64,000 nucleotides of DNA from Odoribacter lunatus (GTDB taxonomy: Bacteria; Bacteroidota; Bacteroidia; Bacteroidales; Marinifilaceae). The notes beneath the pieces were generated by a model that saw only the letters and a list, made by a program, of their open reading frames with translations, did not search any database and was not told where the DNA came from. This document shows positions 26,445 to 35,847 of the stretch, one piece after another (the first letter of the stretch is position 1; each line of letters begins with the position of its first letter). The position numbers were made by a program, and so were the translations under genes. The stretch is from positions 124,001 to 188,000 of the forward strand of contig NZ_CALPCZ010000001.1 in NCBI RefSeq assembly GCF_943193135.1, in the 5' to 3' direction.

Positions 26445-27281
26445 ATGTTTTTATCGTTTTTTATTAACTGGGATGTCAAGCCGGAGATTTTTAATCTGGG
26501 CGGATTTTCCCTGCGGTATTACGGACTGCTGTTTGTGCTGGCGTTTATCTTCGGATACAAGATAGAGGAAAGAATATTCAAGGCCGAAGGGCTGAGCATG
26601 GAATGGCTGGAAAAGCTGTGGATATACGTGGCGGTGGCGACTGTTGTCGGTGCCCGTCTGGGACACTGTATTTTTTATGACTGGGCTTATTTCAGCCAGC
26701 ATCCGCTGGAAATGATTCTGCCTTTCCGCTTTGCTCCGGAATTTAGATTTACGGGTTTTCAGGGGCTGGCGAGTCACGGATCCGCAATCGGTATCATTAC
26801 GGGGTTGTGGTATTATTCTAAAAAGGTCAGCAAAAAATCTATTTTCTGGATATTGGATCGGGCGGTGATTCCGATTGCGCTGGCGGGTGTGTTTATACGT
26901 CTGGGCAATCTGATGAATTCGGAGATTGTGGGGGAGGTGACGACCTGTCCGTGGGGCTTCCGTTTTGTGAATGCCTACGGTATCGAGGATCCTTTGGCTC
27001 CTCGACATCCGGCGCAGTTGTATGAGGCTTTTTGTTACCTGATAAGTTTCGGCGTGCTGATGTACCTCTACTGGCGGACAAACGTGAAAAACAGGCAGGG
27101 ATTCATTTTCGGCATGTTTCTGATACTGATTTTTACCGCCCGTTTTCTGATCGAATTTGTGAAAGAGAATCAGGTGGAGTTTGAGGAAACGATGACGTTG
27201 AACATGGGGCAGTGGCTGAGCCTGCCTTTCGTGGCGGTGGGATGCTTTATGCTGTGGTACAGCGGCAGACGGAGAAAATAA
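26445..27281 (+). CDS. lgt: Prolipoprotein diacylglyceryl transferase
   Basis: Polytopic inner-membrane enzyme that attaches diacylglycerol to the lipobox Cys of prolipoproteins. The 278-residue protein has about seven hydrophobic segments. Signature stretches are SLRYYGLLFVLAF, VGARLGHCIFYDW, the catalytic-site segment GLASHGSAIGI, and the LGNLMNSEIVG motif of the family. An in-frame GTG at 26436 is possible, but ATG 26445 sits at good distance from CGGGG. It follows secA by 14 bases, so export and lipoprotein maturation share a transcript with the M16 lipoprotein gene downstream. Confidence 0.95.
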   Translation: MFLSFFINWDVKPEIFNLGGFSLRYYGLLFVLAFIFGYKIEERIFKAEGLSMEWLEKLWIYVAVATVVGARLGHCIFYDWAYFSQHPLEMILPFRFAPEFRFTGFQGLASHGSAIGIITGLWYYSKKVSKKSIFWILDRAVIPIALAGVFIRLGNLMNSEIVGEVTTCPWGFRFVNAYGIEDPLAPRHPAQLYEAFCYLISFGVLMYLYWRTNVKNRQGFIFGMFLILIFTARFLIEFVKENQVEFEETMTLNMGQWLSLPFVAVGCFMLWYSGRRRK

Positions 27282-27308
27282 GATATTTTTCTATTAATAT
27301 TAGCGACG

Positions 27309-30215
27309 ATGAAAAAGATGTTTAAATTTTTGATGCTTCCCCTTTTGCTGGCATTAGGGGCTGCATGCGGCACAGGTTACAAATACGAGACGGTGCCCAA
27401 CGATCCTTTGAATGCACGCATCTATACGTTGGATAACGGTTTGAAGGTTTATTTGACGGTGAATCCCGAGAAACCCCGGATCCAGACTTATATAGCCGTG
27501 CGGGTGGGAGGAAAGAACGACCCGGCGGAGACGACGGGGTTGGCTCATTATTTCGAGCATCTGATGTTTAAGGGAACGGAGGATTTCGGTACCCAGAATT
27601 ATGAGCAGGAAAAGCCTTTACTGGATCAGATAGAGGCGCTGTTCGAAGTTTACCGCAAAACGACGGATGAAACAGAACGCCTTGCTTTGTATAAGAAAAT
27701 CGACAGTGTTTCTTACGAGGCTTCCAAGCTGGCTATTCCGAACGAATATGACAAATTGATGGCCGCCATCGGGGCGAACGGTACGAATGCCTATACCGGT
27801 TACGATATGACGGTGTATGTGGAGGATATTCCCTCCAACGAGGTGGAGAACTGGGCCAAAATACAGGCGGATCGCTTCCAGCATAACGTAATCCGCGGTT
27901 TTCATACCGAACTGGAGACGGTATACGAAGAAAAGAATATGTCTTTGACGAGGGATAACCGCAAAGTATATGAGCAGATTATGACCTCCCTTTTCCCGAA
28001 TCATCCGTATGGAACCCAGACGGTGCTGGGAACGCAGGAGCATCTGAAAAATCCTTCGATTACCAATATCAAGAATTACTACAAAGAGTGGTATGTGCCC
28101 AATAATATGGCTATCTGTATGTCGGGAGACTTTAATCCGGACGAGGTGATAGCTACGATTGACCGCTATTTCGGGGGCATGAAACCGAATGAGAATTTGC
28201 CGAAGCTGAATTTCAAACCGGAACCTCCGCTGGAGCAGCCTATCGTGAAAGAGGTGCTCGGTCTGGAGGCTGCCAATGTATCTTTGGCGTGGCGTTTTCC
28301 GGGTGCTGCTTCTCCCGAGGCTGAGTTGCTCGAACTGGTGGGACAGGTGTTGTATAACGGCAAGGCCGGTCTGATCGATCTGGATGTGAACCAGCAGCAG
28401 AAAGTATTGTCCGCATATGCTTATCCTTCGACTATGGCCGATTACGGTATGTTTGTGATGGGTGCCCGTCCGAAACAGGGGCAGAGCTTGGAGGAAGCGA
28501 AAGACATTTTACTGGCGGAAATCGGGAAACTGAAAAACGGAGAATTTGACGAGAGTCTGATTCAGGCTACCGTTAATAACTACAAGCGTTATTTGCAGTC
28601 TCAGTTGGAAAGCAACAGCGCACGGGCAGATCTTTTCGTCGATGCGTTTATCAATGGGGTAGAGTGGAAAGACCAGGTGGCTTCTCTGGAGAAGATGAGC
28701 AAGATTACCAAGCAGCAGATTGTGGATTTTGCAAAGGCCAATTTCAAGGATAACTATGCTTTGGTGTACAAGCGCGAAGGAAAGGATCCGAATGAAAAGA
28801 AAATATCCAAGCCCGCCATTACTCCGATATTTATGAACCGGGATACGGCCAGTGCGTTCTTGCGCGAGATTCAGGCTTCCAAGGTAAAGCCGATAGAACC
28901 GGTGTTCCTGGATTATTCCAGGGATATGGACAAAGCGGTGGCGAAGTCGGATATTCCGGTGCTTTACAAGCAGAATACGACGAACGATCTGTTTACCATG
29001 ATGTATGTGTTCGATATGGGCACCAATGAGGACAAGGCGCTGGGTACGGCCGTGCAGTATCTGGATTATCTGGGAACGAGCAAAATGACTCCGGAGCAGA
29101 TCAAGCAGGAGTTCTATAATCTGGCTTGCGATTATTTCGTTTCTCCGGGCAGCGAGAGAGTTTATGTCGGATTGTCGGGGTTGAGCGAGAATATGGGCAA
29201 AGCGATGGAGCTGTTCGAGGCTTTGCTTGCCGATGCCCAGCCGAATCCGGTGGTGCTGGAGAATATGAAAGCGGATATTCAGAAGTCGCGTGCCAATGCG
29301 AAACTGAACCAGTCTTCCAATTTCAGCAAATTGCTACAATATGCTTATTACGGACCGAAATCACCTGCCCGCAATATTCTGTCCGCCAAAGAGCTGAAAG
29401 CACTGAAACCGGAAGATTTGATCGCCCGTCTGAAACGTCTGAACGAGTATGAACATACCGTTTTGTATTACGGACCTCTGAGTCTTGAAAACGTGGTGGC
29501 TGAAATCAATGAAAAGCACTGCGTTCCCGAAAAGCTAACGTCGGTTCCTGACAATAAGGAGTTTGTTTATCAGCAGACACCGATCAACAGGGTGTTGATT
29601 GCTCCTTACGATGCGAAACAGGTGTATATGTCTTCGGTTTCCAACCGGGGAGAGAAATTCGATGCGGCTTTGTCGCCTGTCGTGAGTATGTATAATGAGT
29701 ATTTCGGGGGAGGCATGAATGCCATCGTATTTCAGGAAATGCGTGAGGCCAGAGGACTGGCTTATTCTGCCGGTGCAGGACTGAACGAACCGGATAAACT
29801 GGACAGACCTTATATTTTCAGCACGTTCATTGCCTGTCAGAATGACAAGATGCCGGATGCCATGAAGGCTTTCGATGAAATCATCAACAATATGCCTGAA
29901 TCGGAGAATGCTTTCCGTTTGGCCAAAGAGTCTTTGCTGACCCGTTTGCGGACACAGCGTATCACCAAGTCTTCCGTATTGTGGAATTATTTGAATGCGC
30001 AGGATTTGGGATTGACGGAAGACAGCAGACGCGAGTTGTTCAACCAGGTTCAGAACATGACGCTGGATGATGTCAAGAAATTCCAGGAAAAATGGATTAA
30101 GGGACGTACTTACACTTATTGTATTCTGGGGGATGAGAAGGAGCTGGATATGAAGAGCCTGAAACAGTACGGTCCTGTGACACGTCTAACGAGAGAAGAA
30201 ATATTCGGTTATTAA
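27309..30215 (+). CDS. M16 family zinc metallopeptidase lipoprotein (two-domain)
   Basis: A 968-residue protein with a lipoprotein signal (lipobox LGAACG, Cys at about 20), so anchored in the envelope. The inverse zinc motif HXXEH is visible as GLAHYFEHLMFKGT at about residues 77-90, with the distal Glu in ETVYEEKNMSL. The second M16 half lacks HXXEH but keeps the partner-domain signature FGGGMNAIVFQEMREARGLAYS near 810. This pitrilysin/insulinase-like layout fits degradation of peptides in the periplasm. It follows lgt by 27 bases and is closed by a strong terminator. Confidence 0.92.
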   Translation: MKKMFKFLMLPLLLALGAACGTGYKYETVPNDPLNARIYTLDNGLKVYLTVNPEKPRIQTYIAVRVGGKNDPAETTGLAHYFEHLMFKGTEDFGTQNYEQEKPLLDQIEALFEVYRKTTDETERLALYKKIDSVSYEASKLAIPNEYDKLMAAIGANGTNAYTGYDMTVYVEDIPSNEVENWAKIQADRFQHNVIRGFHTELETVYEEKNMSLTRDNRKVYEQIMTSLFPNHPYGTQTVLGTQEHLKNPSITNIKNYYKEWYVPNNMAICMSGDFNPDEVIATIDRYFGGMKPNENLPKLNFKPEPPLEQPIVKEVLGLEAANVSLAWRFPGAASPEAELLELVGQVLYNGKAGLIDLDVNQQQKVLSAYAYPSTMADYGMFVMGARPKQGQSLEEAKDILLAEIGKLKNGEFDESLIQATVNNYKRYLQSQLESNSARADLFVDAFINGVEWKDQVASLEKMSKITKQQIVDFAKANFKDNYALVYKREGKDPNEKKISKPAITPIFMNRDTASAFLREIQASKVKPIEPVFLDYSRDMDKAVAKSDIPVLYKQNTTNDLFTMMYVFDMGTNEDKALGTAVQYLDYLGTSKMTPEQIKQEFYNLACDYFVSPGSERVYVGLSGLSENMGKAMELFEALLADAQPNPVVLENMKADIQKSRANAKLNQSSNFSKLLQYAYYGPKSPARNILSAKELKALKPEDLIARLKRLNEYEHTVLYYGPLSLENVVAEINEKHCVPEKLTSVPDNKEFVYQQTPINRVLIAPYDAKQVYMSSVSNRGEKFDAALSPVVSMYNEYFGGGMNAIVFQEMREARGLAYSAGAGLNEPDKLDRPYIFSTFIACQNDKMPDAMKAFDEIINNMPESENAFRLAKESLLTRLRTQRITKSSVLWNYLNAQDLGLTEDSRRELFNQVQNMTLDDVKKFQEKWIKGRTYTYCILGDEKELDMKSLKQYGPVTRLTREEIFGY

Positions 30216-30243
30216 AAGCGGGCGACTGTTTCGGCAGTTGCAA

Positions 30244-30283
30244 TAAAAAAGAGCGGGTCCGGCAGGATCCGCTCTTTGTATTT
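30244..30283. terminator. Bidirectional terminator between convergent genes
   Basis: A 12-base-pair stem (30249-30260 with 30265-30276, loop GGCA) is flanked by A-run on the left and TTTGTAT on the right, so it can stop both the M16 gene and the minus-strand pseudouridine synthase operon. Confidence 0.88.
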
Positions 30284-30293
30284 GGACTGATGC

Positions 30294-30986
30294 TTATTCT
30301 TTCAGGTTGTTGTAGAATTCTTTCCAGAGTGTGTCGTGGAGGGGAGGAGTGGCTGTTATGGTTATCATCTCTTGGCTGACGGGATGCCGGAATGCGATTT
30401 CCCGCGCATGCAGACTGATGCCGCCTCCTTCGTTGGAGCGGGCGAACCCGTATTTCAGGTCGCCTTTGATAGGGCAGCCTATTTTGGCCAGCTGACAGCG
30501 GATCTGATGGTGACGTCCGGTCAGCAGTTTTATTTCCAGCAGGTAATAGCGCTGGGAGTGGCCGATTAATTTGTATTCGAGTATAGCCTTTTTGCTGCCT
30601 TTCTTTTCTTTGTCGTAGGCGTATGACTTGTTTTTCTCGCCGTCCCGCAGCATAAAGTGTTCCAGACGTCCGTTGTCTTCCGGGGGAAGAGTGCCTACAA
30701 TCGCCCAGTATGTTTTTTGTATTTCCTCGTCATGTTCCTGAAACATCTTGTTGAGCCGCGTCAGCGCCTTGCTGGTGCGGGCGAACAGTACCACACCGCT
30801 TACAGGACGGTCGATGCGGTGGGGAACGCCCAGAAACACATCGCCCGGTTTGTTGTATTTCTTTTTAATATAGGCCTTTACCTCTTCTTCAAGCGAAGGA
30901 TCTCCTGTTTTATCCTGTTGGACAATGTCCGAAATCTTTTTATTGACGGCGATGATGTGGTTGTCTTCGTATAGTATTTCAAGCAT
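30294..30986 (-). CDS. RluA-family RNA pseudouridine synthase
   Basis: Converts specific uridines in rRNA or tRNA to pseudouridine. The 230-residue protein starts at ATG 30986 (MLEILYEDNHIIAVNK); the frame extends to 31016, but that would overlap panB by 20 bases. The catalytic motif PHRIDRPVSGVVLFA holds the essential Asp at about 60, and the uridine-binding motif GRHHQIRCQLA lies near 157. There is no S4 domain, so it belongs to the short RluA/RluC-like class; the target position cannot be told. It is the last gene of the rsfS-ftsH-cdsA-psd-panB run. Confidence 0.9.
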   Translation of the reverse strand: MLEILYEDNHIIAVNKKISDIVQQDKTGDPSLEEEVKAYIKKKYNKPGDVFLGVPHRIDRPVSGVVLFARTSKALTRLNKMFQEHDEEIQKTYWAIVGTLPPEDNGRLEHFMLRDGEKNKSYAYDKEKKGSKKAILEYKLIGHSQRYYLLEIKLLTGRHHQIRCQLAKIGCPIKGDLKYGFARSNEGGGISLHAREIAFRHPVSQEMITITATPPLHDTLWKEFYNNLKE

Positions 30987-30996
30987 AGTCGGCTGA

Positions 30997-31812
30997 TTAG
31001 TATTGCTCTTTTTCATTCGGGAAATTCCGGTTTTTCACATCGTCGATGTAGTGTCCGACGGCTTCCGTCATCGTAGAGTACAGATCTGCGTAACGGCGCA
31101 GGAAACGGGGAGAGAACTCCTGGTTGATGCCCAGCATGTCGTGTATGACCAGCACCTGTCCGTCGGTGCCTCCTCCCGCACCGATGCCGATGGTGGGAAT
31201 GACCAGTTCTTTCGATACTTTTTCTGCCAGTGCGGCAGGTATTTTTTCCAAAACTGTGGCAAAGCAACCCGCTTCTTCCAGAATGTGGGCGTCTTCTATC
31301 AGTTTCTGGGCCTCTGCTTCTTCTTTGGCTCGTACGGTATAGGTGCCGAATTTATGTATGCTTTGCGGTGTCAGTCCGAGGTGTCCCATGACCGGAATTC
31401 CTGCGGAAAGGATTCGCTTGACGGATTCCAGCACTTCGATTCCTCCTTCGAGTTTTACGGCATCGGCTGCCGTTTCTTTCATGATGCGGATAGCGGATGA
31501 CAATGCTTCCTTGCTGTTACCCTGATAGCTTCCGAACGGCAGGTCTACGACTACGAGAGCCCGTTTTACTCCTCTGACAACGGAGGCTCCGTGATAAATC
31601 ATCTGGTCCAGGGTAATGGGAAGGGTCGTTTCGTGCCCTGCCATGACATTGGAGGCGGAATCCCCGACTAATATGACATCTACTCCGGCGGCATCCACAA
31701 TGCGGGCCATGGAATAGTCGTAGGCTGTAAGCATACTGATTTTTTCACCTCTCCGTTTCATTTCAGCCAAAACGTGAGTGGTAACCACTTTAACTGTTGA
31801 TTGTGTTGACAT
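30997..31812 (-). CDS. panB: 3-methyl-2-oxobutanoate hydroxymethyltransferase
   Basis: First committed enzyme of pantothenate synthesis: adds a hydroxymethyl group from methylene-THF to ketoisovalerate. The 271-residue protein shows [19 protein letters not shown], the metal-site [18 protein letters not shown] and AVKLEGG (barrel strand), all diagnostic of PanB, and GHLGLTPQS near 137. It lies 39 bases after psd and 10 before the pseudouridine synthase gene. panC and panD are not in the window. Confidence 0.96.
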   Translation of the reverse strand: MSTQSTVKVVTTHVLAEMKRRGEKISMLTAYDYSMARIVDAAGVDVILVGDSASNVMAGHETTLPITLDQMIYHGASVVRGVKRALVVVDLPFGSYQGNSKEALSSAIRIMKETAADAVKLEGGIEVLESVKRILSAGIPVMGHLGLTPQSIHKFGTYTVRAKEEAEAQKLIEDAHILEEAGCFATVLEKIPAALAEKVSKELVIPTIGIGAGGGTDGQVLVIHDMLGINQEFSPRFLRRYADLYSTMTEAVGHYIDDVKNRNFPNEKEQY

Positions 31813-31851
31813 GGTTTTAGGTTTGATTCGTATAAAAGTTGATACGGAAAA

Positions 31852-32508
31852 TTAGCTAAATGTTCCGATAACGGTTTGCGAGCCTTTTGTTTTTTGCCCC
31901 AGTTTCACCTCAATGTTCGTTCCGAGGGGAAGAAGCAAGTCTACGCGCGAACCGAATTTGATGAATCCTGCGTGTTTGTCCTGTCGGGCTTCACCGCCTT
32001 CGGGGGTATAGGAAACGATGCGTCTGGCCATGGCTCCGGCGATTTGGCGCATGAGAATCGTCTGACCGTTAGGGCATTCGACAACAATGGTAGTCCGTTC
32101 GTTTTCGGTTGAAGATTTCGGCAGAAAAGCCGCCGAGAATTTACCCTTGTGGTATTTGAAATACCGGATAATTCCATTGACCGGGAACCAGTTGATATGT
32201 ACGTTGAAAATACTCATGAAAATAGATACCTGAATCCGGCGCTCCTTGAAATATTCCGTTTCTTCCGTTTCTTCAATAACCACGATTTTCCCGTCGGCAG
32301 GAGCCAGTATCGTATTATCGCTCACGGTAATCTGCCGGTTGGGAAACCGGAAAAAGTTGAGTACGAAAAGATACAGGACGACGGATGCGGCCAGGATAGT
32401 ATAGACAGTTGCCGGAGCGGATATGAAATAGAATGCGAGGCAATTCAATATGACAATAGCTGCCAGCAATTTGATTAACAGGGAATATCCTGCTTTATGT
32501 AATGTCAT
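31852..32508 (-). CDS. psd: Phosphatidylserine decarboxylase (short form)
   Basis: Makes phosphatidylethanolamine from phosphatidylserine at the inner membrane. The 218-residue proenzyme belongs to the short family. Two hydrophobic helices fill about residues 8-50, then ILAPADGKIVVIEE and MSIFNVHINWFPVNG. The self-cleavage site that generates the pyruvoyl group is GFIKFGSRVDLLLP near the C-terminus (Gly-Ser at about 187). It is located 72 bases after cdsA, so CDP-diacylglycerol supply and PE synthesis are co-transcribed; pssA is not nearby. Confidence 0.94.
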   Translation of the reverse strand: MTLHKAGYSLLIKLLAAIVILNCLAFYFISAPATVYTILAASVVLYLFVLNFFRFPNRQITVSDNTILAPADGKIVVIEETEETEYFKERRIQVSIFMSIFNVHINWFPVNGIIRYFKYHKGKFSAAFLPKSSTENERTTIVVECPNGQTILMRQIAGAMARRIVSYTPEGGEARQDKHAGFIKFGSRVDLLLPLGTNIEVKLGQKTKGSQTVIGTFS

Positions 32509-32580
32509 GTCAATGATTTTAAATATTTATCAACGGACAAAGGTACGATAAAAAGTTTAAACTCAAAGACCGGAGGATAT

Positions 32581-33390
32581 TTAGTAGACAAATTCCAGGT
32601 AGACAAAGATGGCCGGAATGACGAACAGGATGGCATCGAAGCGGTCGAGGATACCCCCGTGACCGGGCATGATGTTGCCGGAGTCCTTGATTTCGATGCT
32701 CCTTTTGAACATGGATTCCAGAAGGTCGCCGAAGATGCCGAAAATGACAACAATACAAGAAATGATAATGTTGTTGATGATAGTCAATCCCTCTATGTAA
32801 GGAGCTATAAGCAATGCCGCTGCAATGGTTACGATACCTCCTCCGATAGCACCTTCCCATGATTTCTTAGGGGATATGCGGGGAAAAAGTTTGTGGCGTC
32901 CGAATTGCGAGCCGCACAGATAGGCGAATGTGTCGTTCAGCCATACCAGCAGAAAAGGGAAGAAGATGATTTCCGGCCTCCACTCTCCGGTGGTCATATA
33001 AGGCAGATAGATTAGCAGGGTAAACGGCAGGCTCAGGTAGAGCAGACCGTAGTAGGCGAATGTAATGTTTTGGAATGCATTTCCTTTTTTCCGGTAGAGT
33101 TCCCAAATACCGAGCATGAAAGAGGCGATGAAGCACCAGAGATAACCGTCTCGATAATCACAATAGGCATGTAGGAATCCGGCCGTGAACAGCATGCTGC
33201 CGCAAATCAGGTAAACAGGCGTATTGATGTATACATGCATTCTTTTTGCCATGTGTGAGAATTCGAGCAATCCGAGGATGTTTATGGCAAAAAAGAGAAT
33301 GAAAAATGCCAGGGGATGTATAAAAATGCATCCGGTCAAAATGACAACGAACATAAGCCCGCTGACGGAGCGTTTGATGAAATTATTCAC
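32581..33390 (-). CDS. cdsA: Phosphatidate cytidylyltransferase
   Basis: Integral membrane enzyme forming CDP-diacylglycerol, precursor of all phospholipids. The 269-residue protein has about seven hydrophobic segments, and the C-terminal signature is visible as SPKKSWEGAIGGG followed by GHGGILDRFDAILFV, containing the conserved metal-binding Asp residues. Its ATG overlaps the ftsH stop by 4 bases (ATGA arrangement), indicating translational coupling. In the Bacteroidetes rsfS-ftsH-cdsA cluster this order is standard. Confidence 0.96.
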   Translation of the reverse strand: MNNFIKRSVSGLMFVVILTGCIFIHPLAFFILFFAINILGLLEFSHMAKRMHVYINTPVYLICGSMLFTAGFLHAYCDYRDGYLWCFIASFMLGIWELYRKKGNAFQNITFAYYGLLYLSLPFTLLIYLPYMTTGEWRPEIIFFPFLLVWLNDTFAYLCGSQFGRHKLFPRISPKKSWEGAIGGGIVTIAAALLIAPYIEGLTIINNIIISCIVVIFGIFGDLLESMFKRSIEIKDSGNIMPGHGGILDRFDAILFVIPAIFVYLEFVY

Positions 33391-35387
33391 AATGAATCGA
33401 TTTTATGTGTTTCCGGTTCGGAGACTTTCTCTTCTTCCTCGTCGTCTTTCCACGGACGTTTTCCTAAAATCCGTTCGAGGTCGTCGCTGAATATGACTTC
33501 TCTTTCCAGTAGAAGTTCCGCAACCTGCCTGTGTTGTTCCTGATGCTCTTTTAAGAGTTCTTTGGCTTGGGCGTAGGCATTTTCCACCAGAGCCTTTACT
33601 TCACTGTCTATCAATTCCGCTGTTTTCTCGGAGTAAGGTTTGGTAAAGCTGAAATCGCTCTGTCCGGTAGAGTCGTAATAGCTTAGATTGCCGATTTTTT
33701 CGCTCATACCGAAAATGGTGACCATGGCGTATGCCTGCTTGGTCGCTTTTTCCAAATCGTTTTGGGCTCCCGTGGAGATTTGTCCGAATGTCAATTCTTC
33801 CGCAGCGCGTCCTCCCAATACGGAACACATCTGGTCGAGCAACTGTTCTTTCGTGGTGATTTGTCGCTCCTGCGGCAGATACCAGGCGGCTCCCAGGGCT
33901 TTTCCCCGGGGAACGATAGTTACTTTCAGCAAAGGATGGGCGTGTTCCAGTAACCACGAAACCGTTGCGTGTCCCGCTTCGTGATAGGCAATGGCTTTCT
34001 TTTCGTTCACCTTGATGACTTTGCTTCGGTTTTCCAGACCGCCGACAATCCGGTCGATGGCATCCAGGAAATCCTGCTTCTCTACGGCATTTTTATCTTT
34101 ACGGGCAGCAATCAGTGCGGCTTCGTTGGCAACATTGGCAATGTCCGCACCGGAAAATCCGGGGGTCTGTTTGGCCAGGAATGAAATATCTACGTCTTCT
34201 GCCAGTTTCAACGGTTTTACGTGTACTTTGAAAATCTCTTCCCGGTCTTTCAATTCAGGAAGGTCCACATATATCTGCCGGTCGAAACGGCCAGCCCGCA
34301 ATAACGCGCTGTCGAGTATGTCCGCCCGGTTGGTAGCGGCGATAATGATGACACCTGAATTGGTTTCAAAGCCGTCCATTTCCGTCAGCAGTTGGTTGAG
34401 CGTATTTTCCCGTTCATCGTTGGATCCCATATTGGGATTCTTGCCTCTGGCGCGCCCGATGGCGTCTATTTCATCAATAAAGATGATGCAGGGGGCTTTT
34501 TCTTTGGCTTGTTTGAACAGGTCGCGTACGCGGGAAGCACCCACGCCGACAAACATTTCGACGAAGTCTGACCCCGACATGGAAAAGAAGGGAACATTGG
34601 CTTCTCCCGCCATAGCTTTGGCCATAAGGGTTTTTCCCGTTCCCGGAGGGCCTACCAGTAAGGCACCTTTGGGAATTTTACCTCCTAATTTTGTGTATTT
34701 GTCCGGACTTTTCAGGAAAGAAACAATTTCCTCCACTTCCTGCTTGGCTTCGGCAAGCCCCGCTACGTCCTTGAATGTTATCTTAATATTGGATTCTTTG
34801 TCGAACAGCTTGGCCTGTGATTTCCCTACACTGAAAATGCCGCCTCCGCTTCCGGTGCCCCTGCTCATTCTCCGGAAAAAGAAAATCCAGATAAAAAGAA
34901 TGAGTGCAATGGGGAAGAGGAAGTTTATCAGATTCCCCCAGCCGTCATATTCCTTCTCATATTCGAGCGTAACTCCGGCGGCTCCCGGAATGTTTTGCTG
35001 CGCCTCAGTAACGTTTTTCTCAAAACCTTCGAGCGAACCGATGGCAAAGGTGAACTGGGGCCCCCGGTCGTAATTCTTGAATCCTTTTGCCATCAACTGG
35101 GAATAATCCTGTATCTTGTCGGGCTTGATAAAGACATTGACCTGTCCCGTATTGGTAATGACAATAAATTTTTCGACATTCCCCTTTTCCAGCATCTTGG
35201 TCTTGACTTCCTGCCAGTTGGTTTTTACCGGTTCCGTTTTCATACTGAAAAAGTTGAAACCGATAATAAGGGCTACGAAAACTAAGTAAAACCAATAACC
35301 GCCTAATTTGGGGCTCTTTAGGTTTTTCTTGCCTCCGATGGGAGGGAAATTGAAATTATCTTTTTTGTTTTCTTTGTTCTCTGACAT
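33387..35387 (-). CDS. ftsH: ATP-dependent zinc metalloprotease FtsH
   Basis: Membrane-anchored AAA protease that degrades unassembled membrane proteins and regulatory targets. The 666-residue protein starts at ATG 35387 ([10 protein letters not shown]), 4 bases after the rsfS stop; a start at 35402 would overlap rsfS. Two membrane helices (about 30-50 and 140-160) flank a periplasmic domain. Walker A is [15 protein letters not shown], Walker B is [16 protein letters not shown], the second region of homology contains [20 protein letters not shown] and the zinc site is HEAGH. The acidic/charged C-terminal tail is of usual type. Confidence 0.97.
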   Translation of the reverse strand: MSENKENKKDNFNFPPIGGKKNLKSPKLGGYWFYLVFVALIIGFNFFSMKTEPVKTNWQEVKTKMLEKGNVEKFIVITNTGQVNVFIKPDKIQDYSQLMAKGFKNYDRGPQFTFAIGSLEGFEKNVTEAQQNIPGAAGVTLEYEKEYDGWGNLINFLFPIALILFIWIFFFRRMSRGTGSGGGIFSVGKSQAKLFDKESNIKITFKDVAGLAEAKQEVEEIVSFLKSPDKYTKLGGKIPKGALLVGPPGTGKTLMAKAMAGEANVPFFSMSGSDFVEMFVGVGASRVRDLFKQAKEKAPCIIFIDEIDAIGRARGKNPNMGSNDERENTLNQLLTEMDGFETNSGVIIIAATNRADILDSALLRAGRFDRQIYVDLPELKDREEIFKVHVKPLKLAEDVDISFLAKQTPGFSGADIANVANEAALIAARKDKNAVEKQDFLDAIDRIVGGLENRSKVIKVNEKKAIAYHEAGHATVSWLLEHAHPLLKVTIVPRGKALGAAWYLPQERQITTKEQLLDQMCSVLGGRAAEELTFGQISTGAQNDLEKATKQAYAMVTIFGMSEKIGNLSYYDSTGQSDFSFTKPYSEKTAELIDSEVKALVENAYAQAKELLKEHQEQHRQVAELLLEREVIFSDDLERILGKRPWKDDEEEEKVSEPETHKIDSL

Positions 35388-35391
35388 AATA

Positions 35392-35742
35392 CTAACTTTC
35401 AAATTCTTTTTTTATCCCGTCACCCCAGAAATCTTCCAATTGATAATAATCTCTCTGTTCTTTTTGAAATATGTGGACAACAATGTTACCGTAGTCAATG
35501 ATAATCCACTGTGCGGATTCCTTTCCTTCAATATGCAGGGGTTTTTCATTGATTTCTTCTAATTTCTCCTCGACGGAATCGGCGAGACTTGCAACATGTG
35601 TACTGGAAGTGCCATGGCATATTACGAAGAAATCGCAGAAACGGTTTGTAATTTTTCTTAGATCAATGGAGATGATTTGGTGACCTTTATTGTCTTGTAA
35701 TGCTTCTGTTATTTTTTCAACTGCTTGAATAATGTCCGCCAT
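35392..35742 (-). CDS. rsfS: Ribosomal silencing factor RsfS
   Basis: Binds ribosomal protein L14 and blocks joining of the 30S and 50S subunits during starvation. The 116-residue protein matches the family in length, with the core IISIDLRKITNRFCDFFVICHG, THVASLADSVEEKL and AQWIIIDYGNIVVHIFQKEQRDYYQLEDFW blocks (quoted in parts of the same region, about 20-110). It heads the operon ending in the pseudouridine synthase gene, and its stop is 4 bases before the ftsH start. Confidence 0.95.
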   Translation of the reverse strand: MADIIQAVEKITEALQDNKGHQIISIDLRKITNRFCDFFVICHGTSSTHVASLADSVEEKLEEINEKPLHIEGKESAQWIIIDYGNIVVHIFQKEQRDYYQLEDFWGDGIKKEFES

Positions 35743-35768
35743 TCTTCTTTAACCTTCTTTTACGGCTA

Positions 35769-35776
35769 CAAATATA
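35769..35776 (-). promoter_or_regulatory. Candidate -7 box of the rsfS-ftsH operon
   Basis: Minus-strand TATATTTG matches TAnnTTTG, 26 bases before the rsfS ATG at 35742. The -33 partner is unclear. Confidence 0.45.
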
Positions 35777-35799
35777 CATTTTTATATGGATATTTATTG

Positions 35800-35807
35800 T
35801 AGTTTTG
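35800..35807 (+). promoter_or_regulatory. Candidate -7 box of the aminotransferase gene
   Basis: TAGTTTTG matches TAnnTTTG, 40 bases before the ATG at 35848. It faces away from the rsfS box, giving a compact divergent promoter region. Confidence 0.45.
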
Positions 35808-35847
35808 TGGCGCAAAAAAGTAGTGGTCTGTTTTAAAAGACGGTTTT